This document shows, piece after piece, positions 33,582-44,075 of a DNA stretch of 64,000 nucleotides. The translations under genes and the position numbers were made by a program. The notes under the pieces were generated by a model, which worked only from the letters and a program-made list of their open reading frames with translations, did not search any database and was not told the DNA's origin. The stretch spans positions 1,550,001-1,614,000 of the forward strand of contig OX337234.1 of the NCBI GenBank assembly GCA_946965045.2, written 5' to 3'. The stretch comes from Epithemia pelagica (lineage: Eukaryota > Bacillariophyta > Bacillariophyceae > Surirellales > Surirellaceae). Position 1 is the stretch's first letter. Every line of letters begins with the position of its first letter.

Positions 33582-33989
33582 AACCCAAGAATTTGGAAAT
33601 CTGATCTTCGTTTGATTCAGAAACCAGTCGGAACCTAATGTACTTTTCTGACGTATGTTTTAAATTACTCCAATAATAGTATTTCTGCGACCGAACAATA
33701 ATAAACCTGTGGTACTAATAGGTTACATAGTAGCTAAGTATGAGCGTCTATTCTAGATGAAATGAGGAAGCTAACCGTAGTCAGAAGTACGACAGTGATG
33801 CCACAAACCACAATAAAGATAAAACAACATCAGTCAGTAAGGAAGCACGTCAGAAAGAGATTTGAATATTATAGCCCCGGGATAAGAAAGACGATGCAGA
33901 AAGAGAAAATTTCGATAAAGAAACGGAAGGATATATTCTTACGCACGTTTTTTTCTGCCTATTGCATAGCAGAAAGTTAAAGGACAATT

Positions 33990-34825
33990 AGAGGTTTGCA
34001 GTCGGCATAAATTTCAGATCCTACGGATGAGAGATTTGAATCTAGTATGGGTTAAGAAAGAAACTGATCCCAACAAACTGATGCATTCTCTGACGCATGA
34101 AGTTCTAGAGGAAATCAAGAAACCCATTTGTCGTAAGAAGTACGACAGTTTGTCACCCAAAATATTAAAAAATCATCATTCAGCTAGAAACGTTAAAGTT
34201 AAGGGACAGAAACGTCATCCCATTGTATTTCTTAATATTCAGAAAACAGTTGGTTCTTTGTCATCAAAGAATGGTACGATGACACCAGGTTGTCACAATG
34301 CTTTCATGGTTCATAGAAGGATTCTTGTTCAAGACAACCCGCCCTGCAAATGATGGACTCATAATTTCGATTCACCTTGGTATGTATTCACTGCGGACCA
34401 CCTCGACTTAATGTGACAATCGATGAGCCTAACCTAACCTTTCTCCCTCATATGCTTCAATCATGTTTATGGACGTTTGAACCGGTGATTACTGGCCACT
34501 GCTGGGAACCTTCCACAACCGATCCTATCCATCCCATTCGATCAAAACAAACTAATCTTCTTATCAACCTATCCTATTCATCTTACCCGTTTCTCCCAAT
34601 CCCATTCGATCAAAACAAACTAATCTCCTCATCAACCGATCCTATTTATTGCCAATGCAAAAACTCATTCTTTCCAAAATTGATCCTATCAAAACCAAAT
34701 CTCATACAAAACTCATCATATATCCAACCCGATTCTGTATCGAAAAACACATCCTCTCCATAACTGATCCTATGCATTATTCATGCAAACCTAGTATATG
34801 CCGTATATGAATACAAACAAAGGTC
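33990..34825 (+). other. Helitron 5' region, shared with the second copy
   Basis: No gene is required here. Stretches match the DNA before the second Helitron copy: ccaacaaactgatgcattct at about 34,072 corresponds to cgaacaaactgatgtattct at about 48,098, and gacaccaggttgtca at about 34,282 to the same string at about 48,311. A 68-bp direct repeat starts at 34531 and 34599 (atcccattcgatcaaaacaa). A 108-codon frame at 34027-34353 has no recognised domain. Confidence 0.5.
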
Positions 34826-37519
34826 ATGTCACTTCCTACTGCTGAAGAAGTAAAAAAGAGCATAAATGCACGGATGAAATCTTTATATTGCTATGAGAAT
34901 GGAATAGCAAGAGCCTGGGTTTGTCTAGTATGTGATCAGTTTACTGGGGAAGATTACAAAAAAATCTATAGTAGTACATTACAGAAGAACCGGCACTACT
35001 TTGTTCCCCACAATGGGGAGGATTTATCTCCATCCCTATTGAAAGATTACGAATACTCTGGAACTGGTTGTCAAGAATGGATGAAAGGCTGTATGTTTTC
35101 CCCCCGTGGCATATATGTAAGGAATCCGACAGGTTGTTTTGTTGTTTGTAAGAAGTGTCATGGTGATTTAATGTGTCGTAGACAACCAGAAAAAGCAATC
35201 GCAAACGGGTGGTATTTTGGAACAGCTCCACAAGAAATCATGGATTTAACAGAATCAGAACTGGCACTCATAACACCTGTTAAATCGTTTGGTTATTGCT
35301 TTACATATGTTGGTGGTCGAAATCAGAAACTGAAAGGAACTTTAGGATACTACAAGGTGGCACAAGAATCAATCAGTCGCACGGTAGTAGTTGCACTGAA
35401 ACTGTCAGAAATTATTAACAGCAATATTGTGTACATTATGCCTGGAGAATTTACTGAGGAACAGGCAGAAATAGTCCGTCGGAAGCGTCAAATTAACCCT
35501 CAGAGAGTGCGTATAGCTTTGGAATGGCTCATTGCAAATAATCCTGCTTGGGGAAACATACGATTACATGATCTAAATAATCAGTTACTGCGTGCCAAAC
35601 CACATTTAGTTGATTTATCAACAACAGTTACAACAGATGCACGTACATCTATGCATTCGCAAGGAGAAGAAGCACAAATGAAAGAAGTCGAAAGAGAAGA
35701 ATCCTATGCAGTTTATTTCCCTGACAGATCTCTGACAACAGTTTATGGAGGACAAACGTCTGCGGAATCATTTGAAAGAATTGTACTAGATGCACAAAAA
35801 CAAGGCTTTGATGCAACAGTCGTGTCTAATCTTTCAAGGAATTTTACAAACGACTATATTGATAATAATTTTGTTCTGTCGTGTCTTCATCAAATGCCAT
35901 ATGGAACAGGCGGCCCAGATGAGGACCGTCTTAGCTCAGATGGAGACACAATGAACCTTGACTTAGCTCAATATGCACGTCATCTATCTTTCATCAGCAA
36001 TCCTCTCTTTCACTCTCCAATGTTTGTTTTGAAACTATTCAACATGAAGATCCGAAGTACACTTCTTAAAACCGCCTGTCAGATTTTAAATGGAAATCGG
36101 AAATTGTATGATTTACCTGGTGCTCTTTACAAGCTAAACTTTGCAGCCGCTGCTCATGCATACAGCTCAGGAAATAGATCATTGCATAATCAAACAGCAC
36201 AAGCAATGTTTGCAGGTGTAGACAGTATTACCAAAGCTCTCCCTCATACAGACGAAGCTGCAAAACAAGCACGAGGATGGATGACATCATTACAGCATCA
36301 TTTTGGTTTAGGAGGAATGTTTATAACTGTAACACCCGATGACGAAAATTTGTTTCTTGTTTCGGCATATTCCATGAGAGACAGGAATGGCAAAGCATTT
36401 GATGTTAATAGATTATCTGCCGAAGAACTTCAAAAGCGAGCAAAGCTACGTCGCCAAACACGTATAGAATTTCCTGGTATAACGTCTTTAGCATTTGAAT
36501 ATGTTCTAAATATTGTACTGGAAGAGGTCATTGGATGGGATGTCAAGAAAAATAGAGCAACAGGCAAGCCAGGATTATTTGGAATACCAATAGCTTATGG
36601 TGGTGCAATTGAGGAGCAAGGACGCACAACACTACATGTTCATTTAATCATTTGGATACAAGGATTTGATAGCTATCTTGATTCTATGAACCATCCAAAT
36701 GAACGAGTTCGATTTCATGCAAGAAGACACATTTGTGAACAACTGGATAATAGTGTTTCTACATCTCTCATTAAACTTTCTCGTTCTAGTCAGAAAAGGA
36801 AAGCAAATGAGCCTAGTACCAGAACTTTGTTTAAACATGAATGCTGCGAACAACACCGACAGCGAAAATATCCTAAATTGGTTGAAAAGCAGCAATTGCG
36901 AAACCTTCGCCACAAGGACTGTGCAAAAAAAAACCTAACTGTCGCTTACTGTCAACATTGTGATAAGACGTGGAAAAGCGACGATCTAGTACTTGACTTC
37001 TTGCACAATACCACAGATATATATCTTCCTCGAGGGCTACCAGATACCACAAAGCTACTAGCTAACATGTGTTATGAATATACCAAGCCTGATACTACGT
37101 CTATTACAGTTTCGTCAGTTATTCAGCACGTGACAACTGACCTTCATCATTCATCTCATGCAAAGTCATGTTTCAAGCACCAACCTTGGAAATCCAAAAG
37201 CACTACCCTAAAACACACTTCAGAATGTAATCATGCAGGAATGGAGTGTCGCATGAGATTCCCACAGCTACCTCAAAAGCAGACAACTCTGCAACCTATG
37301 CTCCAAGGTCACGCTAACCAATGCAAATTCTATACCTGGTATGGCAAAACATCCATAAAAAATTTCTTTCATGTAGTTCCTAAGAGAAACATATATGATG
37401 TTTTTGTAAATTCATATATCAAGCCTATTTCTGAATCAATGATTGGTGGTAACTCCAATGCTCGGGTTGTGACGCCAGGACCTATTGGAATGTATACGAT
37501 AAAATATCCAACAAAAACA
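34826..37519 (+). pseudogene. Helitron Rep (HUH endonuclease) portion of RepHel, cut off by Copia insertion
   Basis: The frame gives 898 residues before it enters the LTR. The N-terminal part has the Cys-rich domain common at the start of algal and invertebrate Helitron proteins (VCLVCDQF, VVCKKCHGDL, then AIANGWYFGTAP and LTESELALI). The Helitron-like N domain follows. The HUH metal-binding motif is LHVHLIIW at about residues 602-609. The catalytic tyrosine motif YTIKY is at about 890-894, after which the frame stops inside the inserted LTR. A Cys/His cluster (HECCEQHRQRK, CQHCDKTW, CNHAGMECRMRFP) lies between them. Rep nicks one DNA strand and joins to it through tyrosine. The break leaves nickase motifs intact but removes the helicase. 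Confidence 0.88.
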
Positions 37520-37633
37520 TGTTGAAGCCGGGCGAGCCACGTCGCCAAAATGTGAGGGAATTAGCGAATGTGTGAAAGTTCCCAAGTAGATGTGAAAGAT
37601 ATTATAGTTTTGATTTACCGCGAAATTTCAGCA
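37520..37633 (+). repeat. Left LTR of the Copia element (114 bp, 26 bp shorter than the right LTR)
   Basis: It starts tgttgaagcc and ends tttcagca. It matches the right LTR base for base except for a missing 26-bp block after tgttgaa. Confidence 0.85.
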
Positions 37634-37690
37634 GTTTATCAGACCCAACGACGAGTTTTTCACGTGCAGTACAAAGATTGATTGACGACG

Positions 37691-39284
37691 ATGGTACTTA
37701 CTGCAGCGCAGACGACAGCGTTCTTTGAACAACCGGCCCAAATGGGCATCCCACACGCAACGGTTGTCCAACTTCAAGTGGAAGGTATCGCAGTTGTCGC
37801 GGATTTAGCCGATTTCGACAAGGAATCTTTGCAGCAATTGGCTGACAACCTCAGGAAACCGGCAGGGCGAATCCCTGATCCTAACCCCGGAGCGGCTCCT
37901 GGTGCAACGATACCGACACCACCGTTCATTTTCGGGGCCAAGTCCCAACCGCTTGAGCGTAGCATGCGAAATCGTTCGTTACTACAATACAACGGACCGT
38001 GAGATGACCGCTGCGAATCTACGATGGACGCATGTCATTCGAAATTTTGAAGTACAGTGGAAGGCCCTACAGGCCCGTAAGAAGGACGACGATGTTCCTG
38101 AGGTACCCAAGATTAGCAAGGCTCTACCAATTATCAAGTGGTCGGAAGCTTTCCACGATTTCCTCTATCGAGTTATCGGTGTTCGGACCACTCCGCTGGC
38201 TTACGTCACGCGAGCAACTGTGGATGTCCCTGTTGTTGCCCCAGCCCTTCTGACGAATAAGCCACATTCGGAAGAACATGGATCCGTTGAGGGAGAATTG
38301 ATTGCCCGAGCCTCTCATGCCCATGAATTGTATCGCGACGACAACGCGGCTGTCTATTACCATTTGGAAGAGGCGACACGAGGGACTGTCTATGCAGCTT
38401 CGATTAAACCATTCCAACGCGGCAAGGATGGAAGGGGAGCATGGTTGGCTCTAACCAACCAATACGCTGGAAAGGACAAGTGGGAAGCCGAATTGAAGAA
38501 GCAAGACGACCTTCTACATACCAGGATTTGGAAGGGACAATCCAACTTTCCTTTAGAAGGTTTCATTGGGCAACACAGAAATGCCTTCGTTTCGATGCAG
38601 CAATGTGCTGCCCATGTGGAGTATCAACTCCCGAATTCCCACACAAGAGTGGGCTATCTCTTAGAAGGCATCCAGTGCTCGGATGCTGGTCTGCAAGCTG
38701 CTATGGCCAGTATTCGGACCGACGACGGCCCGACTGGAATGCGAAATGACTTCGAAAGAGAGGCAGCTCATTTATTGCCTTACGATCCAGTGGCCAAACG
38801 CCGCGCAACGGCGACGAATAAACGTGGATCCTCTCAAATCTCCGCGGTTGATGCTGCTGAAGGGATCGATGATGACCCGACGGCCCAAGCCTCCAGTGCA
38901 ACTGCGACAGCGAAGAAACGCAAAGCCAGTATAGGCAAACCTTCGATACCACACACCGGATGAGTATCGTGGATTGTCGAAAGAGCAAAAGGACAAATTA
39001 CGAGAGTGGCGGACGAAGAACCCGCCGCCTAAAAAGGACTCTGACAACACCTCTGGCGGCAATAAGCGATTCAAAGGGACGAAAAGCAGATCGCAGCGGT
39101 GATTGCTAAGGAACTAAAGAAATTGGTTCAAGAGGAGTCAAAGGCTGAAGATGAAGAAGCCAATATTGCCAGCCTGGTACAGGCAGCAGTGGCGCAACAA
39201 CTCGACGAAACGAAGCCCAAAGCTGATGACAAACCCAAACCCAAAGTCACCCTGCGCTCCATCTTAAAACAGGCAAAGGCCTGA
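37691..39284 (+). pseudogene. Copia gag, frameshifted, ending at an in-frame TGA before pol
   Basis: The gag polyprotein would form the retrotransposon particle. It is readable in pieces: from ATG 37691 in one frame to about 37,945, then a second frame to about 38,940 (TAANLRW, ALPIIKWSEAF, GVRTTPLAYV, NQYAGKDKWEAE, QHRNAF, LLPYDP), a third to about 39,090 (RYHTPDEYRGLSKEQKDKL), then back to the second frame (KELKKLVQEE..LRSILKQAKA), which ends at TGA 39282-39284. That last piece is in the same frame as pol. The pieces match the diatom Copia gag pattern I know, so the shifts are mutations or assembly errors. No CCHC zinc knuckle was found. Confidence 0.75.
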
Positions 39285-39296
39285 CAAGGTCTGGCG

Positions 39297-42200
39297 GTGA
39301 ACATCTCCTCCACGACGTCACGAGGAGGAGGACAATCACTGCAGCCGGACACAACAACTTGGGACCCTGGAAAAATTCAAATTTCCCAACAACACTTTGC
39401 GGCTCTCGTGGCTGCAAGTGATATGACTCATGACGACATGGAAGAGATGTCAACCGATGGCGGTTCCAGAACGGAACTCGACAGCCATGCCAACATGCCC
39501 GTGGTTGGACGGAACGTTTACGTCCTGAATTGGACCGGAAGAACGGTGGACGTGAGCCCGTTCTCGCCCGACTATTCCACGACTACGGCAGAATTGGTTG
39601 ATGCCGCATTGAAATTTGACTGCCCATATGAGGGCAAAACTTACATACTAGTGGTGAGAAATGCGATATATGTGAAGGCAATGGAACATAATCTCATACC
39701 ACCATTCCTCATGCGAGAGGCAGGCATCATCGTGAATGACAAGCCTAAAATCCACACGGTAGATCCGACAACCGATGACCATGCGGTAGTGTTCCCGACA
39801 ACGGGGTTTCGGATTCAACTATCCTTGTGGGGAGTCTTTTCATTCTTCTCCACCCAACAACCATCGGAGGACGATCTGATGGCTGGTCTTGACACATACG
39901 TCCTTACCCCAACAATTTGGAATCCCCACTCCGATGCATATGCGACAAACGAGGCCAATATGTTGGACTGGGAAGGTAATATGCGTGAACCAAGAGACCG
40001 AGTAACTGTGATTATCGATGATATACCTGACGACAAGGACGAGCACGGTCGGTACACCATATCATCAATGGAAGCCGAAGCAATCGACGGCGTGTGTCAA
40101 TGCCGAGCTCAAATGGATGCACGGAGTGCAGATGGCTGGGACAAATCGACAAACCACCTATCTGTTATCTCTTCAACGCTATCCGAATCCAACATGGCAA
40201 GAGCAATGGAGGAAAGAGCTGAATTTGGATATGACGCCATAGGCATTGGCGAATTGACGGCCCCATATGACGACGACCCTTTGATTGTGACAGATGCATC
40301 GTCCTCAGAGGAGCAAAGTGATGGGAGCAATGATGAACTCGACGAGAATGACTGGATGGAATTGGAAATGTCCGACGACCTGGACAACATCTTTATGTCA
40401 TCAACCGTCGACGCCAGCAACCCACGAGGAGTGGACGCGGCACATCTGTCCAAAATCTGGCGCATTAGTCATGAAGATGCGACACGGACGTTGGCAGCAA
40501 CCACTCAGAACAGTATGAGGCCAATGGACCCTAGTTTATCGCAGAACTATGGGACCAACGATCGGATGCTGAGGTATCGAAGGATAAATGATTACTTCTT
40601 CATGGATACGCTGTTCGCAACCAGTAAAGGTGGAAAATCGTCGCGTGGGAACACTTGCTGTCAATTATTCGTTACGGATAAAGGCTTCATCTACGTGGTA
40701 CCACTGAAACGCAAATCAGAAGTGATGCATGCGGTCAAGCAGTTTGCTAAGGAGATCGGTGCACCACAAGCCATCATTTGCGATATGTCAGGCGAGCAAA
40801 TGAAACCCGATGTCAAGCTCTTCCTGAATGACATTGGCACAACTCTCCGAGCCTTGGAAGAAGGGACACCATGGTCCAATAAGGCGGAGTTATATATTAA
40901 GCTAATGAAAGAAGCCGTCCGAAAGGATATGCGGGAATCCCATTCCCCTCTACCATTCTGGGATTACTGTCTTGAACGACGGGTGCGGATCTACAACCTG
41001 ACTGCACGGGATCACCCAAAGATTTGGGGAACCAACCCTTACACCATGACAATGGGAGAGGAAGGCGACATCTCGAACCTCTGTCAGTATAAATGGTACG
41101 AATGGTGTTACTGTCGGGAGCATACGGCTCCATTTCCCCACAACCAAGAGGTACTTGGTCGCGTGCTAGGCCCTGCACGAGGTGAAGGGAATGAAATGGC
41201 TCAGTGGGTATTAAAGGCGAATAGACGAGTCGTGCCACGACGCTCTGTTCGCCCCCTCCACGCCTCAGAGGAGAACAGTCCCACTGAGATCAAGAAGCGC
41301 CAGTTGTTCGACAAACTGATCGAGAGGAGATACGGGACATCGACCAGCCCGCCTCCCAAAATCTCAAAACCCAACGACGACGAATTTGAGAACTACGAGG
41401 ACAATGACGAACCCTCGCGCCCAGTCCCTGAAATTGAAGACATGGTGGACACCAATGGGCGCCTTCTCAACCAACTCCCAGCGTATGATCGACTGCTCCA
41501 AGCAGAAGTACAAATGCAGCTGGGTGAAGAATATCGCACGGGCAAAGTGACGCGACGGGCATTAGGACCCGATGGAAAGGTCACTGGGAAGTATGACCAC
41601 AACCCATTTCTGAACTCCATGATTTACGAAGTTGAGTTTGCCGATGGGCAAGTGCGAGAATACTCGGCCAACCTGATAGCGGAGAATATGCTCACTCAGG
41701 TAGACTCCGAAGGATTCAGCACAACGATCATGGAAGGGATAGTAGACCACAGACGGGACGACGCTGTTGCCGTCCCAAAGAACGAAAAATATATCATAAC
41801 GCGATCTGGACAGAGGAGGCTCCGGAAATCCACAGCTGGATGGAAACTCCTCATCAGATGGAAGGACGAGAGCGAGTCCTGGATCAAGCTCTCTGAAATG
41901 AAGGAATCCCATCCTGTTGAGACAGCAGAGTATGCGAAGGCAAAGGGAATTGACGATGAGGCTGCCTTCTGCTGGTGGGTTCCGTACACCCTAAAGAAGA
42001 GAGATGCCATCATTGCAGCTGTCAAAACCCGTGTACGGAAAACAACGCATAAATATGGGATTGAAGTGCCGACATCGGTAGAACACGCAAAGGAACTCGA
42101 TAGACGCAATGGAAACACGATGTGGATGGACGCATTAGCCAAGGAAATGTACAACGTGGGAGTGGCGTTTGAAGTTCTTGATGAGGGACAAAAGGCGCCG

Positions 42201-43790
42201 CCTGGTTGGAATCATGCGTCTGGCCATCTTGTATGGGACGTGAAGATGGACTTCACGAGAAAGGCAAGGTGGGTACTTGATGGCCACAAGTGCCCCAATC
42301 CTATAGGGTCAACCTTTGCCGGTGTTGTGTCTCGAGAAAGTGTCCGCATAGCGTTCACATATGCAGCACTGAATGGGTTGGATGTGTTTGCGGCTGACAT
42401 CCGCAATGCATATCTCCAAGCTCCGTCGTCCCAGAAGGATTATGTGATATGTGGTCCTGAGTTTGGACTCGAAAACGTCGGCCGTGTGGCACTCATACAT
42501 CGAGCATTGTATGGGGGAAAAACGGCGGGAAAGGACTTTAGGAACCATCTGCGCTCCTGCATGCATCACCTAAAGTTCCAGTCCTGCCCAGCGGACCCTG
42601 ATGTATGGATGAGGCCAGCTGAAAAGTCGGATGGAGCAACCTATTATGAGTATGTGCTACTATATGTCGATGATGCGCTAGTGGTGAGCGAGAACGCTGA
42701 ACGCATTCTACGTGATGAGATCGGGCGATACTTTGAGCTGAAAGAGGAGTCAGTTGGACCTCCCACGCTCTACCTTGGTGGTCGAGTCCGAAAAGTCACA
42801 CTGGATAATGGGGTGAAGGCATGGGCCTTTAGCTCATCGCAATATGTCCAAGCGGCCGTAAGAAATGTTGAGGAGTACCTTGGTCGAGAAGAAAACCAGA
42901 GGTGGAAGCTACCAGCTAAGGCAGACACTCCAATGCAATCAACATATCGACCAGAGCTCGACGTGACGCCCGAATTGACACCAAAATTGGCATCGTACTA
43001 CCAGTCCCTGATTGGGGTGCTGAGGTGGATTGTTGAGTTGGGAAGAGTTGATATCTGTCTGGAAGTGTCGCTCCTCTCATCCCATCTTGCATTGCCGAGA
43101 GAAGGCAACTTTGGTCAGGTCCTCCAAATCTTCTCTTATTTGAAGAAGTACCACAATACGGAATTGGTATACGATCCGTCTGATCCCGTAGTGGAAGAGA
43201 GTGATTTCGAGCGAAAGGATTGGACAGCATCCGAGTTTGGGCATGTTGATGGGAAGGAAGAGTTACCACCGAATATGCCTGAGCCTAGAGGACAAGGTTT
43301 CATTATCCGAGCGAAAGTCGATGCAGATCACGCGTTGGATACCGTGACAAGGCGCTCACGGACTGGTTTTCTTGTTTATCTAAACAGTGCACTGGTGCAT
43401 TGGTGGAGCAAGAAGCAGACAAGTGTCGAATCTTCATCTTTTGGTTCAGAATTCATTGCGATGAAGCAATGTTGTGAATATCTGAGAGGACTCCGTTACA
43501 AATTGAGGATGCTGGGAATACCATGTGATGGGCCAGCGCTCATATATGGCGACAACCAGTCAGTCTTAGCCAATACCACCATTCCCGATTCCACATTGAA
43601 GAAAAAGAGTCAAAGCATAGCCTTTCACTTTGTTCGTGAGGGATCAGCGCGGGATGAATGGAGGACAACCTATGTAAACACGCACAATAACGAAGCGGAC
43701 CTTCTTACGAAACTGTTGCCAAACGGTGAAAAGAGAGAGGGTTTTGTGCGCAATCTACTGCATCACATCTTCGGATCTAATGCAGAGTGA
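39297..43790 (+). CDS. Copia pol polyprotein: protease, integrase, reverse transcriptase, RNase H
   Basis: An uninterrupted frame of 1497 codons. The aspartic protease motif is ELDSHANMPVVG (about residue 62), with His in place of the usual Gly, as is common in diatom Copia elements. The integrase catalytic core spans about 430-600, with CDMSGEQ and KAELYIKLMKEA supplying Asp and Glu. The reverse transcriptase spans about 960-1150, with ADIRNAYLQAP and the active-site YVDD at about 1122. RNase H is C-terminal, with SSFGSEFIAMKQCCE, YGDNQSVL, HFVREG and EADLLTKLL. There is no ATG at the natural beginning. The frame continues from gag across a single TGA at 39282. The intact pol alongside broken gag suggests a fairly recent insertion. 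Confidence 0.95.
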   Translation: MNISSTTSRGGGQSLQPDTTTWDPGKIQISQQHFAALVAASDMTHDDMEEMSTDGGSRTELDSHANMPVVGRNVYVLNWTGRTVDVSPFSPDYSTTTAELVDAALKFDCPYEGKTYILVVRNAIYVKAMEHNLIPPFLMREAGIIVNDKPKIHTVDPTTDDHAVVFPTTGFRIQLSLWGVFSFFSTQQPSEDDLMAGLDTYVLTPTIWNPHSDAYATNEANMLDWEGNMREPRDRVTVIIDDIPDDKDEHGRYTISSMEAEAIDGVCQCRAQMDARSADGWDKSTNHLSVISSTLSESNMARAMEERAEFGYDAIGIGELTAPYDDDPLIVTDASSSEEQSDGSNDELDENDWMELEMSDDLDNIFMSSTVDASNPRGVDAAHLSKIWRISHEDATRTLAATTQNSMRPMDPSLSQNYGTNDRMLRYRRINDYFFMDTLFATSKGGKSSRGNTCCQLFVTDKGFIYVVPLKRKSEVMHAVKQFAKEIGAPQAIICDMSGEQMKPDVKLFLNDIGTTLRALEEGTPWSNKAELYIKLMKEAVRKDMRESHSPLPFWDYCLERRVRIYNLTARDHPKIWGTNPYTMTMGEEGDISNLCQYKWYEWCYCREHTAPFPHNQEVLGRVLGPARGEGNEMAQWVLKANRRVVPRRSVRPLHASEENSPTEIKKRQLFDKLIERRYGTSTSPPPKISKPNDDEFENYEDNDEPSRPVPEIEDMVDTNGRLLNQLPAYDRLLQAEVQMQLGEEYRTGKVTRRALGPDGKVTGKYDHNPFLNSMIYEVEFADGQVREYSANLIAENMLTQVDSEGFSTTIMEGIVDHRRDDAVAVPKNEKYIITRSGQRRLRKSTAGWKLLIRWKDESESWIKLSEMKESHPVETAEYAKAKGIDDEAAFCWWVPYTLKKRDAIIAAVKTRVRKTTHKYGIEVPTSVEHAKELDRRNGNTMWMDALAKEMYNVGVAFEVLDEGQKAPPGWNHASGHLVWDVKMDFTRKARWVLDGHKCPNPIGSTFAGVVSRESVRIAFTYAALNGLDVFAADIRNAYLQAPSSQKDYVICGPEFGLENVGRVALIHRALYGGKTAGKDFRNHLRSCMHHLKFQSCPADPDVWMRPAEKSDGATYYEYVLLYVDDALVVSENAERILRDEIGRYFELKEESVGPPTLYLGGRVRKVTLDNGVKAWAFSSSQYVQAAVRNVEEYLGREENQRWKLPAKADTPMQSTYRPELDVTPELTPKLASYYQSLIGVLRWIVELGRVDICLEVSLLSSHLALPREGNFGQVLQIFSYLKKYHNTELVYDPSDPVVEESDFERKDWTASEFGHVDGKEELPPNMPEPRGQGFIIRAKVDADHALDTVTRRSRTGFLVYLNSALVHWWSKKQTSVESSSFGSEFIAMKQCCEYLRGLRYKLRMLGIPCDGPALIYGDNQSVLANTTIPDSTLKKKSQSIAFHFVREGSARDEWRTTYVNTHNNEADLLTKLLPNGEKREGFVRNLLHHIFGSNAE

Positions 43791-43935
43791 GTCAATCAGT
43801 GGAGTAGGTACGACATTGAACCACTGTGTGAGGGTGGATGTAACAAGATGTGAACCATCCTAAACTGGAAGAAACTAACAAGGCACCAGCTATGACAAGA
43901 CGAAACTACACAAGGTAGTTCCGCCTTGAGAGGAG

Positions 43936-44075
43936 TGTTGAAATAACGGGTGCCAAACGGCTAAGATAGCCGGGCGAGCCACGTCGCCAAAATGTGAGGG
44001 AATTAGCGAATGTGTGAAAGTTCCCAAGTAGATGTGAAAGATATTATAGTTTTGATTTACCGCGAAATTTCAGCA
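43936..44075 (+). repeat. Right LTR of the Copia element (140 bp)
   Basis: It starts tgttgaaataacgg and ends tttcagca, directly after a purine run. It includes a 26-bp block absent from the left LTR; the remaining 114 bp are identical to it. Confidence 0.88.

Larger units (their letters stand above)
37520..44075 (+). mobile_element. Copia-type LTR retrotransposon inserted in the Helitron
   Basis: The element is about 6.56 kb with short LTRs, gag then pol in the same orientation as the host gene. The flanking bases aaca occur just before the left LTR (37516-37519) and just after the right LTR (44076-44079), a 4-bp target duplication; it becomes 5 bp (aaaca) if the LTR end is set one base earlier. 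A purine run gagaggag precedes the right LTR and fits a polypurine tract. After the left LTR, tttatcaga resembles the initiator-Met-tRNA primer sites of Copia elements. Domain order protease-integrase-RT-RNase H makes this Copia, not Gypsy. Confidence 0.93.
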
